NCBI RefSeq assembly: GCF_020360975.1
Contig: NW_025408667.1
Location: 8,122,001-8,186,000 of the forward strand
Length of the DNA: 64,000 nucleotides
Reading direction: 5' to 3'
Source of the DNA: Hirsutella rhossiliensis
Lineage: Eukaryota; Ascomycota; Sordariomycetes; Hypocreales; Ophiocordycipitaceae
The notes beneath the pieces were generated by a model. That model was given only the letters and a program-made list of their open reading frames with translations, had not been told where the DNA came from and made no database searches. Position numbers and translations under genes: made by a program. This document shows positions 9,678 to 22,085 of the stretch, piece after piece; position 1 is the stretch's first letter; each line of letters begins with the position of its first letter.

Positions 9678-12600
9678 CAGTGCAGCGTCAAGCTCCACGT
9701 CTGCTTCGAAGACCGGCTTCAAAGTGCCTTGGTCAGGAACCGATGGGTTGCTCTCTATCCCTAGCAATTTTTGGTACTTGCTGCTGGATTCATCGTTCTG
9801 CGGCCAATACACTTCAGTTTTTCCAAAGTCGAAGTGTGCCCCTGCTCGAGCCTTGCCAGATATCGTAATCTTCCCTACGATCTGCGCACGTATATATTAG
9901 CGATTCTCAATGCCTCACAGATATTACATCAGGTAGCTCCGATTTTATTCGTGTCCCGGATGCTCAACGCACCTGGCCGTAAATGTCCAAAGATGGCCCA
10001 ATAGAAGCGAGACCCTTGATCGCCAGGCCTGGGTACGTGATTGTGGGGATGATCTTCGCCCTCTCCGACGTGTACTGCATCTCTGCCTGACCAGATATGC
10101 TAAGCCCGACGTATGCTCTCGGTTGCATGGCGAGATAAGCATAGGCATCTGGAATATTGGGCGGTATGATGGTTCCTGAAAAGTAGTAGGCATAGGTGAT
10201 GTCCATGTTGACAGAAGCCTCGAGGTCAATCTCCAGACTCGCCGAGGAACCCGAACCCACACATCTATAATTGAACTCCGAATTTTAGAAGAGCACTTTC
10301 AGGGTCTCGACTGGTTTGAGCAAGGCGAAAAGCTTCGACTGAACGTCTCCTCGAACCGTTAACTTACCCCTTCTGCTCGCGAAAGAGATTAATCGTGTCC
10401 GCCCAAGCGAGTGGCAGGACCCTAAGCGTCGACTTCTTCACCATATTCTAGGTCACGCATTTCAGAGTTGGACGATTGTTTTAGGACGAAAAGGGGGGCA
10501 ATAGAAGACTGACCAACTTTGAATGCCAGCTTCCGAAAGATCCCCACCAGCGCTTGTTGAGGTCATGCTGCCCTGTTTCCTGCTTATTGCTCATCGGCAC
10601 CGTGACATTGACCAGCGTCGAGCGCTTTCGAAGGGTGTTGTCTCGAGCAACGGCCTTATTAACCCTGGCATGCCAGTCTGGGTGTCTTTTAGGCGTCTCG
10701 TCCGCGTTTCTCTTGCGCATAGGCTCGGCTCCCATCATTTCGTCTCTGTAGCCGGCCAGATTGCTATGGTCGATGCGAATGTGGACCGGTTCACTGTCCC
10801 TTTTGAGCTTGATAGCATGGAAGTTGTAGTCTATCTTCATCTCATACACCGGGTCCGACAGGCCTTCAAGGGAGCGGTGCTCGAGATGGTGGCTCGGGAG
10901 CTCAAAGTCTTTGTGTGCCGCTTGTATGGAGACCAAGCGAGCAAACGGTCCTTCTCCTACGTGCATCGGTAGATTTATGATTGTGTCTTCGGCTCCATCC
11001 AACCAAATCCTGTCGCACTCCTCCGACCCTGGCGAATAGTTGCAGTAGATGTGCAGAATCTCCTCTGAGTGGTCAAACACGGAGTCCAGGATTGTTTGAT
11101 TGCTTGTGAGTGCCGACCGCTTGACTCGGGGAATTTGGCGCTGTTTCCGGACTATCGTGTAAGTGTCTGTAAAGGTGTGATCAATTGAACCCAAGGGGCC
11201 GTCCAATATAACAAACCCGTAGGCATCTTTGCCAAAGGAATCTTCGTCCGGATCCAAACTCTCGCCCTCATCCTCACTATCGTTGTTGGAGGGCTGTGTG
11301 CTGTAAGACCACAGAGCATCAGACTGCTCCGCTGAGTTCGTCTTGTCAATCTTCCAGAGCTTCTCGGGATCAACCGGCAGCTTATCGTTGCGCTTTGCGG
11401 GCGGTGAGCAGCAATATGAGAAGCGATTATCCCGCCCTAGCTCCGCCGTGACACAATTGCAGCTGAACCCAGAGCCTCCATTCTCCAGCTTGGAAGATGT
11501 CGGGGGCTTTAGGGCCGTGACAATTTCAGTCTTGCCGTTTTCACACGTGCGAGGTAAACAGAGCTGTGGTTTGTCCTTGGTGGTGAGAGAATCGGTTCTT
11601 GGATCGTTGGACCAACTGCATTGCGAGAATCCTCGTCCCTTGGGACAGCAAAGGGCGCTCTTGAATAAACTGGCTTGGGCACGGTCGAGGTTTCTGTCCG
11701 CTTGCGAATTCTCTCCGGTATAACAAATTCCCAGACCATCAGGCCTGTCGAACCGGTATGTTTGGTACTGATATCCATCCGGGCATGTCGGGACTTCATC
11801 CAGCGTCAGAGGCCCCTGGCAGTGGGTCCAGTGACAGTCAGAAATGGCGGTTGTCGAGTCACAGCAGAGAGTACGTCGGCCATGGAAGCAACCGTGTCCT
11901 CCTTTGGCGTCTTTGTGGCCGTCCGTGTTGAGCTCGAACTGCCCGCGTCCACACTGCCCGTGGCATCCAAAGGCATCTTGGCTGCCAGACCATTTGCAGT
12001 TCTTGGGCATGGCATCTTTGGGACAGCAGATGTGTCGGTACCAGCCCTTTGCACACTCTCCATGTAGAGGATGGCTGCGGTCTTGCTTCGGCGAGTGGGC
12101 TGTCGAGACGGACTGATATCCGCCGGGGCATACCTGCTCGGGGCCGAGCTCGCCGTCGGTGCTGTCGGTACATCGTGGAGTGACGAAGCAGTTTTGCCCG
12201 GTGAATGAAGACAAGTCGTGTGAGGAGGATACAGGCTGGCTGGGACTGGCACCGCCTCCTTTCAGCTGCAAGTTTGAGAAGTCGCCCATGAGACGGCTCA
12301 TCGCATCAAACTGACCACTATCCTGGTCTAGAGACCAGATGAACAAACCACTCAGGCAGTTCTCTGATAGAAAGGACTTTTTGTCGCGCCAAGATTCCTC
12401 ATCGTCATAGGATATCCATTCATCGCCTTCGATGACCTTATACTTTACCGTCGTGGTGGAGTTGTAATGGACTTGAGCTTCAGTGCTTCCATTCCGGGCG
12501 ATCACCTCCGCGTATGTCAACAGTCCCTCTGCATCAGAACACGATATTGGCACGTCTTCGGCCATGAACCTGCAGACGCCTTCAGGCTGCCAGCAGTCGA

Positions 12601-13951
12601 CGTCTTCAAGTGTGTGCGCTCGTCCTTGGAAGGCCATGCCCATGACCACCTTGTCCATCGAGATGTGACTGTGCCGGAGGATCTGGAGGGCAGTCTCAAC
12701 CTCCGAGATGTCCGTGTGGCCCTGGAGATATGGGACTGGCGAGTTCTTCTCCTTACTGTACACCCAGCGCTGCAATGGTTCCAAGAACAGGCGTTCGTCA
12801 GCAGGCGCCTCATAATGCACACGTATTGTACGTAGGCAATGCCTTTGCATAAGCGCTTACCCGGTCAAAAGGCATGAGATTGAACCAGGAGATGTATTCT
12901 CCCATGCCTTCAATGTTGAATCCCTGGAGATATTCGCTACTCGTGGGGATGGAGGCGGTTATCGTCCACCCAGGGTTACGGGAGTTGAAATAACCGCGCA
13001 TTTCGGCGAGCAGTTGGACAAAGTTGCTTGCATCGCTTTGTCTTCCGCCCATTTCTGACGCTGAAGGATACTCCCAATCTTGTTTCTAGTCAGCTTATGA
13101 TCTGCAAAGGACAAACAGTCCTATCAATTCTGTCTACTCACCCAGGTCTACGCCGTTGAACCCGTACTCGACGAGAAAATCTACAACAGAATGAATAAAT
13201 GTTCGGCGGGTTGCTTCGGTGCTCACCACTACAAAAAGTTAGGTACGTCTTTCGTAAATAAATGGCCAAGTTGCACATACTGTCGGACCAATAGCCGGAA
13301 GTTGGCCCGTAACTGAAGCCATGGCCTCCAATAGACATGGCCACACGAAGACCGGGATGCTTCATCTTGAGAAAAGAGGCCCTGAGCAGAAGATCTCTGC
13401 TGGGGCTGGTGAGCGTAAAGTTCTCGTCGAAGTTGACATAGGCAAGGTTTAAATCCGTGAGCGGTGTCATCTGCAAATCATCAATCTCGATGCGATGGCA
13501 TGAGCCTCCAGGGCTGAATAGGTTATAGTATCCTATTCGCCGCTTAAACTCCAGAGCGTTCGTGGTGGCACGGCATGTTTCATGTCTTCACATTCAAGTC
13601 AGCTGGGCTGAAGCCGGCGCCGGCAGTCTCGCCTGGGATTCCAGTGACTCACGGAAGGGAATCGAGGTCGAGTGTAGCGTGTTTGACCTGGCCAGCCGTT
13701 TCAGAACAGTTGGCTCTAGTCTCCTGCGTGCTGGAGCCGTTCCTGAAGTTGCTCTGGCGGCGGTGTCGACATTTCTCAAGGGTGAGCTCACAGGGGGGAC
13801 CCTTTCCGCAGGAGTCAGAATCTGCGCCGCCGCACGCACCATCCAGGGTATATTCGGCATTAGATTGCAGTGAAAAGAGAAAAACAATGAGAAGGAGGCA
13901 TGAAAGAGCTTGGCGGCCGGCGAGGGGATTCCTTTCCCCTTCGAACCTCAT

Positions 13952-16679
13952 AGTGAGTGATTACTGAAAGAATGGCATTAGTTGGAGAGATATCGATGGA
14001 ATAGGACAAGACAGCGTGTAGTCGGACCTAGTTGTATAACTTGTCGAATCTCTGGGCATAAGACTTCAAAATTTCAGCCTATATCAAGCTTCCGTCATGT
14101 TATATGATCGTCATCGGGAGAAATCGTACGCCTCGAGAGGGTCTAGACAGTAAGGGAGCAAGTCAGGGTAACCAAGGCCGGAGCGAAGACCACGAAGCCT
14201 CGGCCGAGCTTGGTAAAATCCACTGTGCCGGATACAAGGAGCTGCGCGTGCTTGAGAGGTTTCAGGGTAAGTGCTGCAGGAACCCCATATCGCAACGACG
14301 AGAGTGGGCATAGAGGGCCATGCTCTCACTCTAGCTTGAGGCTCAGAGTTGCGATGACTATCGGGGGTATATATGTATACGACATGCAGGACGTTATTTC
14401 TCGGTCTGAATAGGGCTCAACCCGGATGGCTGATTGTCAGATGATGCTAGGCGAATGAGCCTAATCGAAATGTTAAATTTATTAGGTGGAGATTTTGACG
14501 ACGGTCTCGATGGTTTTACCTCCTGTTGCGACGATATATCAGAGCATCAGAAGGCAGCCCGACAATCTGTCCACGTATTGCCCTTTTGTTCCACTGTGCC
14601 TTGCCACTTCGAGCTGTTCGGCCCCAGTGTCATACTTGTACTTGAGGGAGCTTTGCAAACGTTTGCATCGTGAGCTGAACTATAGGCTGTCTTGGTCAAA
14701 ATCATGGTCGCCAGGGTATATGTGGCATGGACATGGGACACCGGCAACGTCCCGCCAGGGTCCGGCATAGACTCAGTTGGGACTAAAGTCGTGAGTCGTT
14801 TGGTGCAAGTTTCTTTGCCAAGCATGGGGGAAGTCCACCCACGATTTGGATGCTCCGAGACCATGCTGGATCAAGCATGTACCTCCATTTATCGCCACAT
14901 CTTACCTATAAGCACGGCCTCGTGGTGTCTCCAAGTATTTGATTTGTCTCCGGTCCGTTGTCGCACGTTATACATCCTAAATACTCGGTGGCCGACGACG
15001 ACGATCGAGCTTAGGACATGTTTCCCCTATCTAGTGATCGGACAGGTGGAAGACAGTAGCAAAAAGACATGAGAACGTGATGAAAATAGCACTTGCCTAT
15101 ATTACGAGGCTAGTCTATAGGCATATGTAGAGAGGGCGTTGAGTCCATATATAGAGCTATAGATAGTAAGTGCGGAAGTACCCGAAATTGGCCGGGTTGA
15201 GCATTATGCGTCTCAACTTTCGCACGAGGCACACAATAGCCGACACCACAGTGACGCTTTTACGACTGGGGGTAATTTCGGCTAAAAGCCAGCCGTTAGG
15301 CCGTAAAGGAAGGTCGCAGGCAAGCTGCTCTCGATACGATATCGCTACCGAGATCCGGCCCCGTTCTCCCGGGTCAAACCACGACTTGCTGAGGCTCTCG
15401 GCGGTCCCTTTGCTCCCGATTCGAGGAACGCAGGTCCACAAACGCATTCACTAAGCCTATCTGCCCAGGACGGGCGACGGCAAGAGATGTGTAGGCGCCA
15501 AAGCTCGAGGTTGATGGCACTTGGCACACAGACGGACACTCCTCCAGAGTGTCGGCCGAGTTGCTGCCATTGATTCGTTTTGCTGAACCTCACTCACACT
15601 CGTTGACTTTGAACCACGCCACGACCTATCGTGCTAAGCTGAAGACTAGTCTGCCAAAATTCCTGTCGAGGGCTGCATACGTTAACTCTCAGCTTGCCGG
15701 AAACGGGACTTTTCCGGGCGCTTTTGGCTTTGAGAACTCTTTTGCTTCCTGGAACCCGGTAATAGCGAGCGTCTAGTCGTTTTGATGTGTTCAGTCGAAT
15801 CCCTCTAGCTGGTTCGAGCGCCGCAAGAGACCCCGAAGCCTAAGCTGTGGGATGCAACTGATTCGCCGATGCATGTGAAGGATGGGTTGTTCAAGGCTTG
15901 GTCACCGCCCGGCTGGGGCGAATCAGCAGCGAATGGAGCAGCATATATCCGGCCAAAAAAAAACCGACAAAAGGGTTCCCCGAGGGTGGTAACGGGAGCC
16001 AGCGGCGGACACATGGGATCTGCCTGTAATGAAGCTAGGACGGCAAGGAACCCTTGACTTCAACCTCTTAAGCCCGCTCGGCCGTCGGCTAGCCAGCTCT
16101 TTCGCAGTTTTCCAAGCACAAACCGCTCAGTAGTGGATATGCACTGGTAGGTGCGCACAGAGTGCTCCCGACATGACGCCCAGGAGCTCTCATGTCTGGC
16201 ACTGCAGCTCGATCCGACAGAGACTGAGCTCGGGTAAATATGGGGTTCTAAGGGTAAGTTTAACGAGTACCGCGGTAGCATTGCAGCGTGTCATGGGGTG
16301 GAGAGATGATTATCACTCTTTTCCTACAGTTCAAGGGGCAATATGCATGATCATGGGGCCTTGCAGCGTTGCCCGTCTCTTATTAACTGAGGCTCAGCTT
16401 TTCAAGCAAAAAGTGGTCAGCGCTAGTTCCTATATCTGTGTTGAAAAGACTTGAAAGTCGTATGATATATGGGGCAGTAATCGTCTGGGAAGCTGTAATT
16501 ATATGGTATCCACTTTCAATCACTTGGCAAGTGATCCAGGTCGACTGAGGCCAAGCGAGTTGATACGGTTAGCCAGCCATAGGAGTGAGACGCGCAACTT
16601 GTCGTTTTCTCTCATCGAAAAGCCATTCAATAACAAGAAGATGTACATGTGACCAACTCTCGCAATGAACCAAGGTGCA
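13952..16679. other. intergenic: chitinase promoter and LysM gene 3' flank
   Basis: About 2.7 kb between the chitinase start and the stop of the LysM gene, both on the minus strand. It must contain the chitinase promoter. I found no open frame with recognisable protein features, no clear repeat and no RNA gene. Confidence 0.5.
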
Positions 16680-18463
16680 TCAAAAAAAGAATGATAATGC
16701 CAAGAGACCACAAATCACCAATGATATGGAGTCCCCAAGATGAACACTCCTGTGGCCACTGCTTCTCGCACTCGGCTGCGTTGGCGTGGGATTCGCCGGA
16801 AACGGCAGCCTATACGAGACTGCAGCGGCCGGGGTGCACACGGCCGGGATGTGAGCTGGCGACGTGGGCACCAGCGCCTCTGGCCGCGGGAAGCAGTACG
16901 TGTCGACGAGGGACTGGCAGTCGCTGGGGAGGTCCTGGGGACTCAAGCCTTCGGCCCAGGCGTCGCTCTCGATCCAGCAGTACTTGGAGCGCTGGGCTAT
17001 CAGCGATGCCCGCGTCGCGTTATACGAATTGGTCATGGTCAGGGGCGTGACTTCGAGATCCACGGTCGGCGTGTACCAAGACGTTGCGAAGGCCGAGTAG
17101 GTGGCCGCCGCCGTGGTTGGGATCCAGCTGGAGAACATTGGTGAGGTCCTGCGGCGGATGAGCATCATGGGCATTGGTTCAGTTTCCGGCAGAAAAGCAA
17201 CTTACAGCGTTGGTCGGTTGTGCTTGGAGGGTTTCGTGCCGACATCAAAGGCAGCTTTTCCAGGTGGGCTGAAGGGGACGCGGGTTAGCTGCGAGAAGCA
17301 GCGAGCCGAGATATACGTGCGGTCACTTACGAAAGGCATATGCTCCGCCCAACCATGGCATCTAGATTGCCGCAGTCGAAATGAATAGTCCTAGATCCCC
17401 GGGTCAGCTTTTCCTCGCCTTGGACGTCGAAGGGTAGGGCGGCTCACGGGTTCCACGACGTGAGCTGAATCTTGGAGAAGCCTGTCCCCCGGGTGATGCT
17501 GGAGCAAGTGTCGTTGGATGTCACGGCATGTACCGCACATTGGTCTTGCAGGCAAAGCGCCATGCCGGGAGTGAGGGTCGTGCAGTTGTAGTCCAGGTGG
17601 TTGAGGTCAATCATGCGGTCCGTAGCTACGCCTGCTGCGCTCGAGATGGATTCGCATGAGTCCCCCGCCTGGACGACGTACTTGGTGCCGGAGCATGTAG
17701 CCGACGGGGCTGTGACGGTGGTCAATGTCCTAAGAATATTCAGCTCATCGCCCGCGATGGATGGGGACATGGGCAGGCTTGAGAGGAAGGGGCCCCCTTA
17801 CGAGTACGCTGCGGCGGTCGAGGCCGTTGCTAACGGCGAGGACATGTATGGATGGCGCGTGGGATCTGCGCTGCACGAATAGAGCAGCGACGAGAGCGCG
17901 TCTGGACTGACGGCCCCTTGTCCGTAGTCAGAGCCGGCCATGACAACACCGTACTCGAGCGAGCATTCCGAGCAAGCACCTTTCCCCCCAGCGTACAGGT
18001 CGACCAAGCAGAAGCCAGATCTGGGCCCGGCATGTTAGCAGGGCCTATTTGCGCATCGAAGGAAAAGGCTGCCATCTCACGAGTCCCGAAGGCAGCTCAG
18101 CTCGTACGCCCACAACAGCCCGCCCGCCAACATGGCACCAGACTGCTCCCAGGCGCTATCGTGAAACATACGGTACGGCGCGTTGCCACAATGCCTGTCC
18201 ACATGGATGCGGAACTCTTGAAGCGAGTCGTGGCACTCCAAGGTGCAATAGCGCGCCGCCAACTCGTCTGGGAGTGTTCTGCCGCCCATGGCGTGAGCGG
18301 CCGTGACCAGGTCGTCGTCGCAGGTGAGGTTCCGGGCGAGCGCTTGGCGGCATGCTGGCGGGACGTCGGCCGGGATGGCTTCAGCAGAGGGCCAGAGAGT
18401 GACGGCGGAAGCGGCCCGGGGGAAGAGGAGCCAGGCTGCCAGCTGGAGCATCGGGTGCAGCAT
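16680..18463 (-). CDS. secreted two-LysM protein next to the chitinase
   Basis: A predicted chitin-binding LysM protein of 491 residues. Six exons keep a consistent phase: 18081-18463, 17802-18020, 17448-17729, 17331-17390, 17206-17268 and 16680-17148. A signal peptide (MLHPMLQLAAWLLFPRAASA) precedes an N-terminal Cys-rich segment typical of large fungal LysM proteins. LysM 1 starts KYVVQAGDSCESISS. LysM 2 starts HAVTSNDTCSSI and runs over an intron to GRSICLSPPG. The C-terminal half ends with a Cys-containing block (KYCWIESD...YCFPRP) and then a hydrophobic tail (SLVICGLLALSFFF) that may be a GPI signal or read-through of a missed intron. Its place beside a subgroup C chitinase on the same strand matches known chitinase-LysM pairs. 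Possible roles are chitin masking, immune-signal scavenging or helping the chitinase reach walls. Confidence 0.85.
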
Positions 18464-20144
18464 TTTCCGGGCGTCGAAATGGTGCTACGGCTTTGCGAAT
18501 GGCGTGGAGGTCGCGCTGGGATGACTCCAAGACTTGCGAGAGCGAGCGAGCAGTGTCAGTTCTCGAGGGGGCTCAGGCAGCATATGCTCACACACTTGCC
18601 GCGGTCACGACACCGAGGAAGCCGGAGCGCGGACCGCTCTGGCCATGGTTTGCCAAGTCTCGGCGATGGAACCGACATCTTCTCCAGTAATGGGGGTGCT
18701 CTACCGCAGGGCTGGCAAGGAAGACGACGATCAAGCCCATCGGCCTAGACCCAACCCGCTCACCTGCTCCGGGCCCCTGCAGCCGAAGCTCCGGAGGCGG
18801 GACCCGATTGCGGGGCGCGGCTTCCGGCGGGCGTCCGGTGCTCTGAGGGACGCGCGGTATCCGTACAGAGTCGTAAGTTAAAGTCCCGAAAGAAGAAGGG
18901 GAAAGCACAAAGCGCAGCGACCGGGGGGGTTACTGCTTTGGCGGATGCGCCACGTTCAATCGAGGCGCGGCGAGCCCGGGGCATCCTTGTTGGTGGCCAA
19001 GTTCTGACTCTGCGCGAGACGGGAACCAAGCTTTCACTGTACATATCCGTACCTAGTCTTTGTTCCCCCTTGCTGGATGCTGGTTATTGTTACTAGTCGG
19101 CGGCAGTGGGCGTCTACAGTTATTGTGCCTGTCGTTGAGAGGAGTCGTTTGACGGCCAAGTGTGTCCGAGCCGCATTGATGGCCGGCGGGGGCAGCAATG
19201 CGCCGGCGCGAGCAGCACTCGTGGACTCGTTTGACATGTACTGTAAGTTGGCAGTTGACCCTCACGCGGCGGCCATCACAAACACATCGTCTCGTGTACT
19301 CACTCCGTAATAATCTTCATCGAGATTTCCTCCTCGCGGGCCAAAGCGTCTAAGCCGCTCTTGGGCAGGTTAACGTTTAGTTAACGTTAACGTACAGTAT
19401 AGTCGGCAACTCCAGCGCCAGCTCGCACTGTGCAGTCGCACGACAGCCGTGCCGAAGAATGCACAACACTGTGCGCCCTACACTCAATGCATACCAGGAC
19501 AAAGAGGCGCATCGGCTTAGACCATAGACCTCCCGACCTCCCTCCTTTGTGGAAGACGAACGCCTAAATACCGACTTGCAGTGCATTTACATACACACTC
19601 TTTTCATCAAGACGAACCCTGGCTTCATGTCGACTCCTCCTCGGCGAATGCCTTCCGTACAGTGTCGAACGCAACGGTCGACTGTACGCCATCCGACGCC
19701 CCAGGTAGACAGGACTCCTACTCCGTGCCGCCTGGTCGACGGACAAAGGTCTCGGGTACTTGTACAGCGACTTGCACGGCGACTCGTACAGCGGACTGGT
19801 ACAGTGAGCCCGGCACCGGGTACACAGACAGTGCTGGGTTTCGGGTCCCCTTCCCTCCATCTCCCCTCCCGGCTGGTCAGCCAGCATCTGGATCGTCAAC
19901 CTTTTTCCTCTTCTTCTTCCGCCATCGTCGCTCACCTCTGCTCGTCGCCCTCATCCGCCGTCTCGCAGCGCCCGGGCCAGGCCGTTGCTTCTTCTTTTCG
20001 TCCGAGCGAGCCACCACGTGTCGTCATCGTCATCCGTCCGTCACTGGCCGCCCCCCCTTTTGTGCGCCCGCGCCCCCGAGCAGGGACCGACCTGATTGCG
20101 CGCCACCGCCTCGTTGCTGAGTAGACGCACAACCATCGCCCATC
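18464..20144. other. divergent intergenic region with promoters
   Basis: About 1.7 kb between the divergently transcribed LysM gene (minus) and Mpv17-family gene (plus), so it should hold both promoters. It contains GC-rich stretches and a short imperfect repeat of CTTGTACAGCGACTTG-like units near 19755-19800. No protein-coding frame is convincing. Confidence 0.5.
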
Positions 20145-21286
20145 ATGGCTTGGGAACTCTCCAGGCGACGGCTCTCGCGCGCCATCAACGGCAAGTTCAT
20201 CTTTGGCCGCATCGTATGTTCCTTCCCACTGCCAGTCCAGATGCTTGTGGAACCTCGGAACCAGCCATGCTTCCTCTCCCGACCACAGCCTGCTGCTCCA
20301 CCGTATCCCTCTCTTTATTGCATTTCCATTTCCATTTCCATTTCCTCGATTGCTTTCGCCCAACTGTGATTCCTGGTCGCTAACCACTCTCCATCAAAAG
20401 CCACTCCTCCACGCCATCATCTTTCTCATCGAAATGGCCCTCGTCGCCCGGCTGACGGCGAGGTTCAACACCTACTACGATGAGCGACCTCGTACGTCTC
20501 CCTTCTCGGTATATGATGCATTGGACGAGCAAAAGAGGACTCAAGCAGGATTCGTTGGAGAAGAAAACAAACCAACACCCTTCTCGCGATGCTGACTCTG
20601 GCTGGCAGTCATGACCATGATGGTCACAAACGCAATCCTCGGAGGCATCGCAGACACCGTCGCCCAGGGCATCACGTCGATCCGCCAACGCGCCCTGCGC
20701 AAGCCCGGCGGCGTCACCAAGGACGACGATTTTGCCATCGAGATCCACGACCTCGACCGCAAGACGTCCTTCCTCGACCGCGACCTGATACCCGACTCCA
20801 AGGCGCTCCCGCCGCCCTTTGACTTTGAGCGCCTCACCCGCTTCATGGCCTACGGCTTCTGTGTCGCCCCGCTCCAGTTCAAGTGGTTCCGCTTCCTCGA
20901 GCGCGCCTTTCCCATGACCAAGACGAGCGCCTTTGGTCCGGCTATGAAGCGCGTCATCTTTGACCAGTTTGTCTACGCGCCCTTTGGTGTCGGCCTGTTC
21001 TTTGTCGCCATGACGGTGGCCGAGGGGGGCGGCAAACGCGCCGTCAGCGCCAAGCTGCGGGACATGTACGTCCCGACGCTCAAGGCCAACTACGTCGTCT
21101 GGCCGGCCGTGCAGATCGTCAACTTCCGCTTGGTGCCGGTCCAGTACCAGCTGGTAGGATCTCTCGACCGCTCAATGATACTCTGGAGAGGACTATTGCT
21201 GACTTGCGATCTGAAACCAGCCGTTTGTCTCGACCATTGGCATCGCATGGACCGCTTACCTGTCGCTTTCAAACTCTTCCGACTGA
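20145..21286 (+). CDS. Mpv17/PMP22 family membrane protein
   Basis: A small integral membrane protein of the Mpv17/PMP22 family, found in the inner mitochondrial membrane or in peroxisomes. The family is linked to metabolite or solute permeability, and its exact substrate is unsettled. Four exons fit by phase: 20145-20213, 20401-20491, 20609-21153 and 21221-21286. The start MAWELSRRRL is the first ATG that keeps the frame. Family landmarks are the NAILGGIADTVAQG segment, a conserved middle block (DFERLTRFMAYGF...FKWFRFLERAFP), VYAPFGVGLFF, and the C-terminal signature WPAVQIVNFRLVPVQYQL, which continues across an intron into PFVSTIGIAWTAYLS. An insert of about 40 residues after TSIRQRAL is common in filamentous fungi. 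Intron 1 holds a short TTTCCA repeat. Confidence 0.88.
20321..20346. repeat. TTTCCA hexamer repeat in intron 1
   Basis: About four tandem copies of the hexamer inside the first intron of the Mpv17-family gene. It is a simple repeat and could double as a polypyrimidine stretch. Confidence 0.8.
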
Positions 21287-22085
21287 CGCGACTCGGACGG
21301 ACCTGGCTTTTTTTGGAGCAATCGATGGAATAGAAGTGCGTACACGCAACCCACGATGAGGCCTTGGGGCGAGCACTGTCCAGTCATCGACCCATGGGCT
21401 CCATGCACGCCCTGTGCTCCTAGTCCTTGCCAAAACATACTGCTTTCATGTCAGACCTTGCACCGTTTGGCGTCTGGAGAATCGGAGTCTATGATGTTTG
21501 TGTTTGGGAGGTGTCGAGACTTGATAGGACTGCTTGTTGACGAGGGCAGGCCGGGCCGCCTGAAACAGCGCCAAGCAGTGATTATGGATGTGGTGTTGAC
21601 TCGGTAGACAGTCCTCGTCAGCGGTCTTAGTTCTCCTTGTCTCGCCTTTTGTCGCGGGAGGAGGGATGGATCAATTTAAACAAGCATTTTCGTCAAGATG
21701 TGAATGCAAGGGCAGCGTACAAGCAAAGCTGGCCGGACTTGGAATGGTCCGGCTGCCTAGATCGGACAACATGAGCATATCCATGGCTTTACATACAAAG
21801 ATGCCTCTTCATAGATCTTCTTAGTATCTATACTCCTCCGTAGACACTCCAGGGTTGCGTGAGGCGCGAAAGCTACAGGCCGCTTAGGGAGAGCGCAGCT
21901 TCCCCCACTTTGCCCACGTCGACCTCGACCCCGCCACCCCTCGTTGCCCCAAAAACCTCATCCTCCCTCTTCCGTCATTCTCCATAATCATCACCACGAG
22001 ACACTTCTCCCGCCTGCGCTGCTCTCGTCTTACATCTCCGACTCTGCCATCCACTACTCGCCGACTGCCTGCATTGCCCGCCACC
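21287..22085. other. intergenic: phosphoglycerate kinase promoter
   Basis: About 800 bases holding the 3' UTR of the upstream gene and the promoter of the next. Pyrimidine-rich tracts (CCTCCCTCTTCC, CTTCTCCC) lie in the last 130 bases before the ATG, as is common for highly expressed fungal glycolytic genes. Confidence 0.6.

Larger units (their letters stand above)
4506..13951 (-). pseudogene. killer-toxin-like GH18 chitinase (subgroup C), split by a hAT element
   Basis: A secreted multidomain GH18 chitinase of the type resembling yeast killer-toxin alpha/beta subunits. Clear exons: 13653-13951, 13281-13585, 13142-13228, 12861-13078, 10514-12808, 10368-10447, 9973-10264, 9678-9881 continuing at 6553-6573, 6042-6477, 5880-5966, from 5812 to about 5450, then 4791 to about 5130, and 4506-4714. 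It has a signal peptide, the SIGG motif and a catalytic VDLDWEYP (Glu about residue 233). A long Cys-rich part, the conserved beta-rich region (LPLAWAD; YAYYFSG) and a C-terminal segment with CSDAPPASAEEGG follow. The last exon is very acidic. No LysM or hevein-type domain is visible at the N-terminus. The hAT element at 6574-9669 stops translation about 40 codons into the element, after about 1,260 host residues. Exons at 5.1-5.5 kb are uncertain. Confidence 0.8.

Noticed and set aside
17852..18748. 298-residue plus-strand frame over the LysM gene
   Set aside because: The minus strand gives six exons in phase with LysM motifs. This frame is Arg/Gly/Ala noise.
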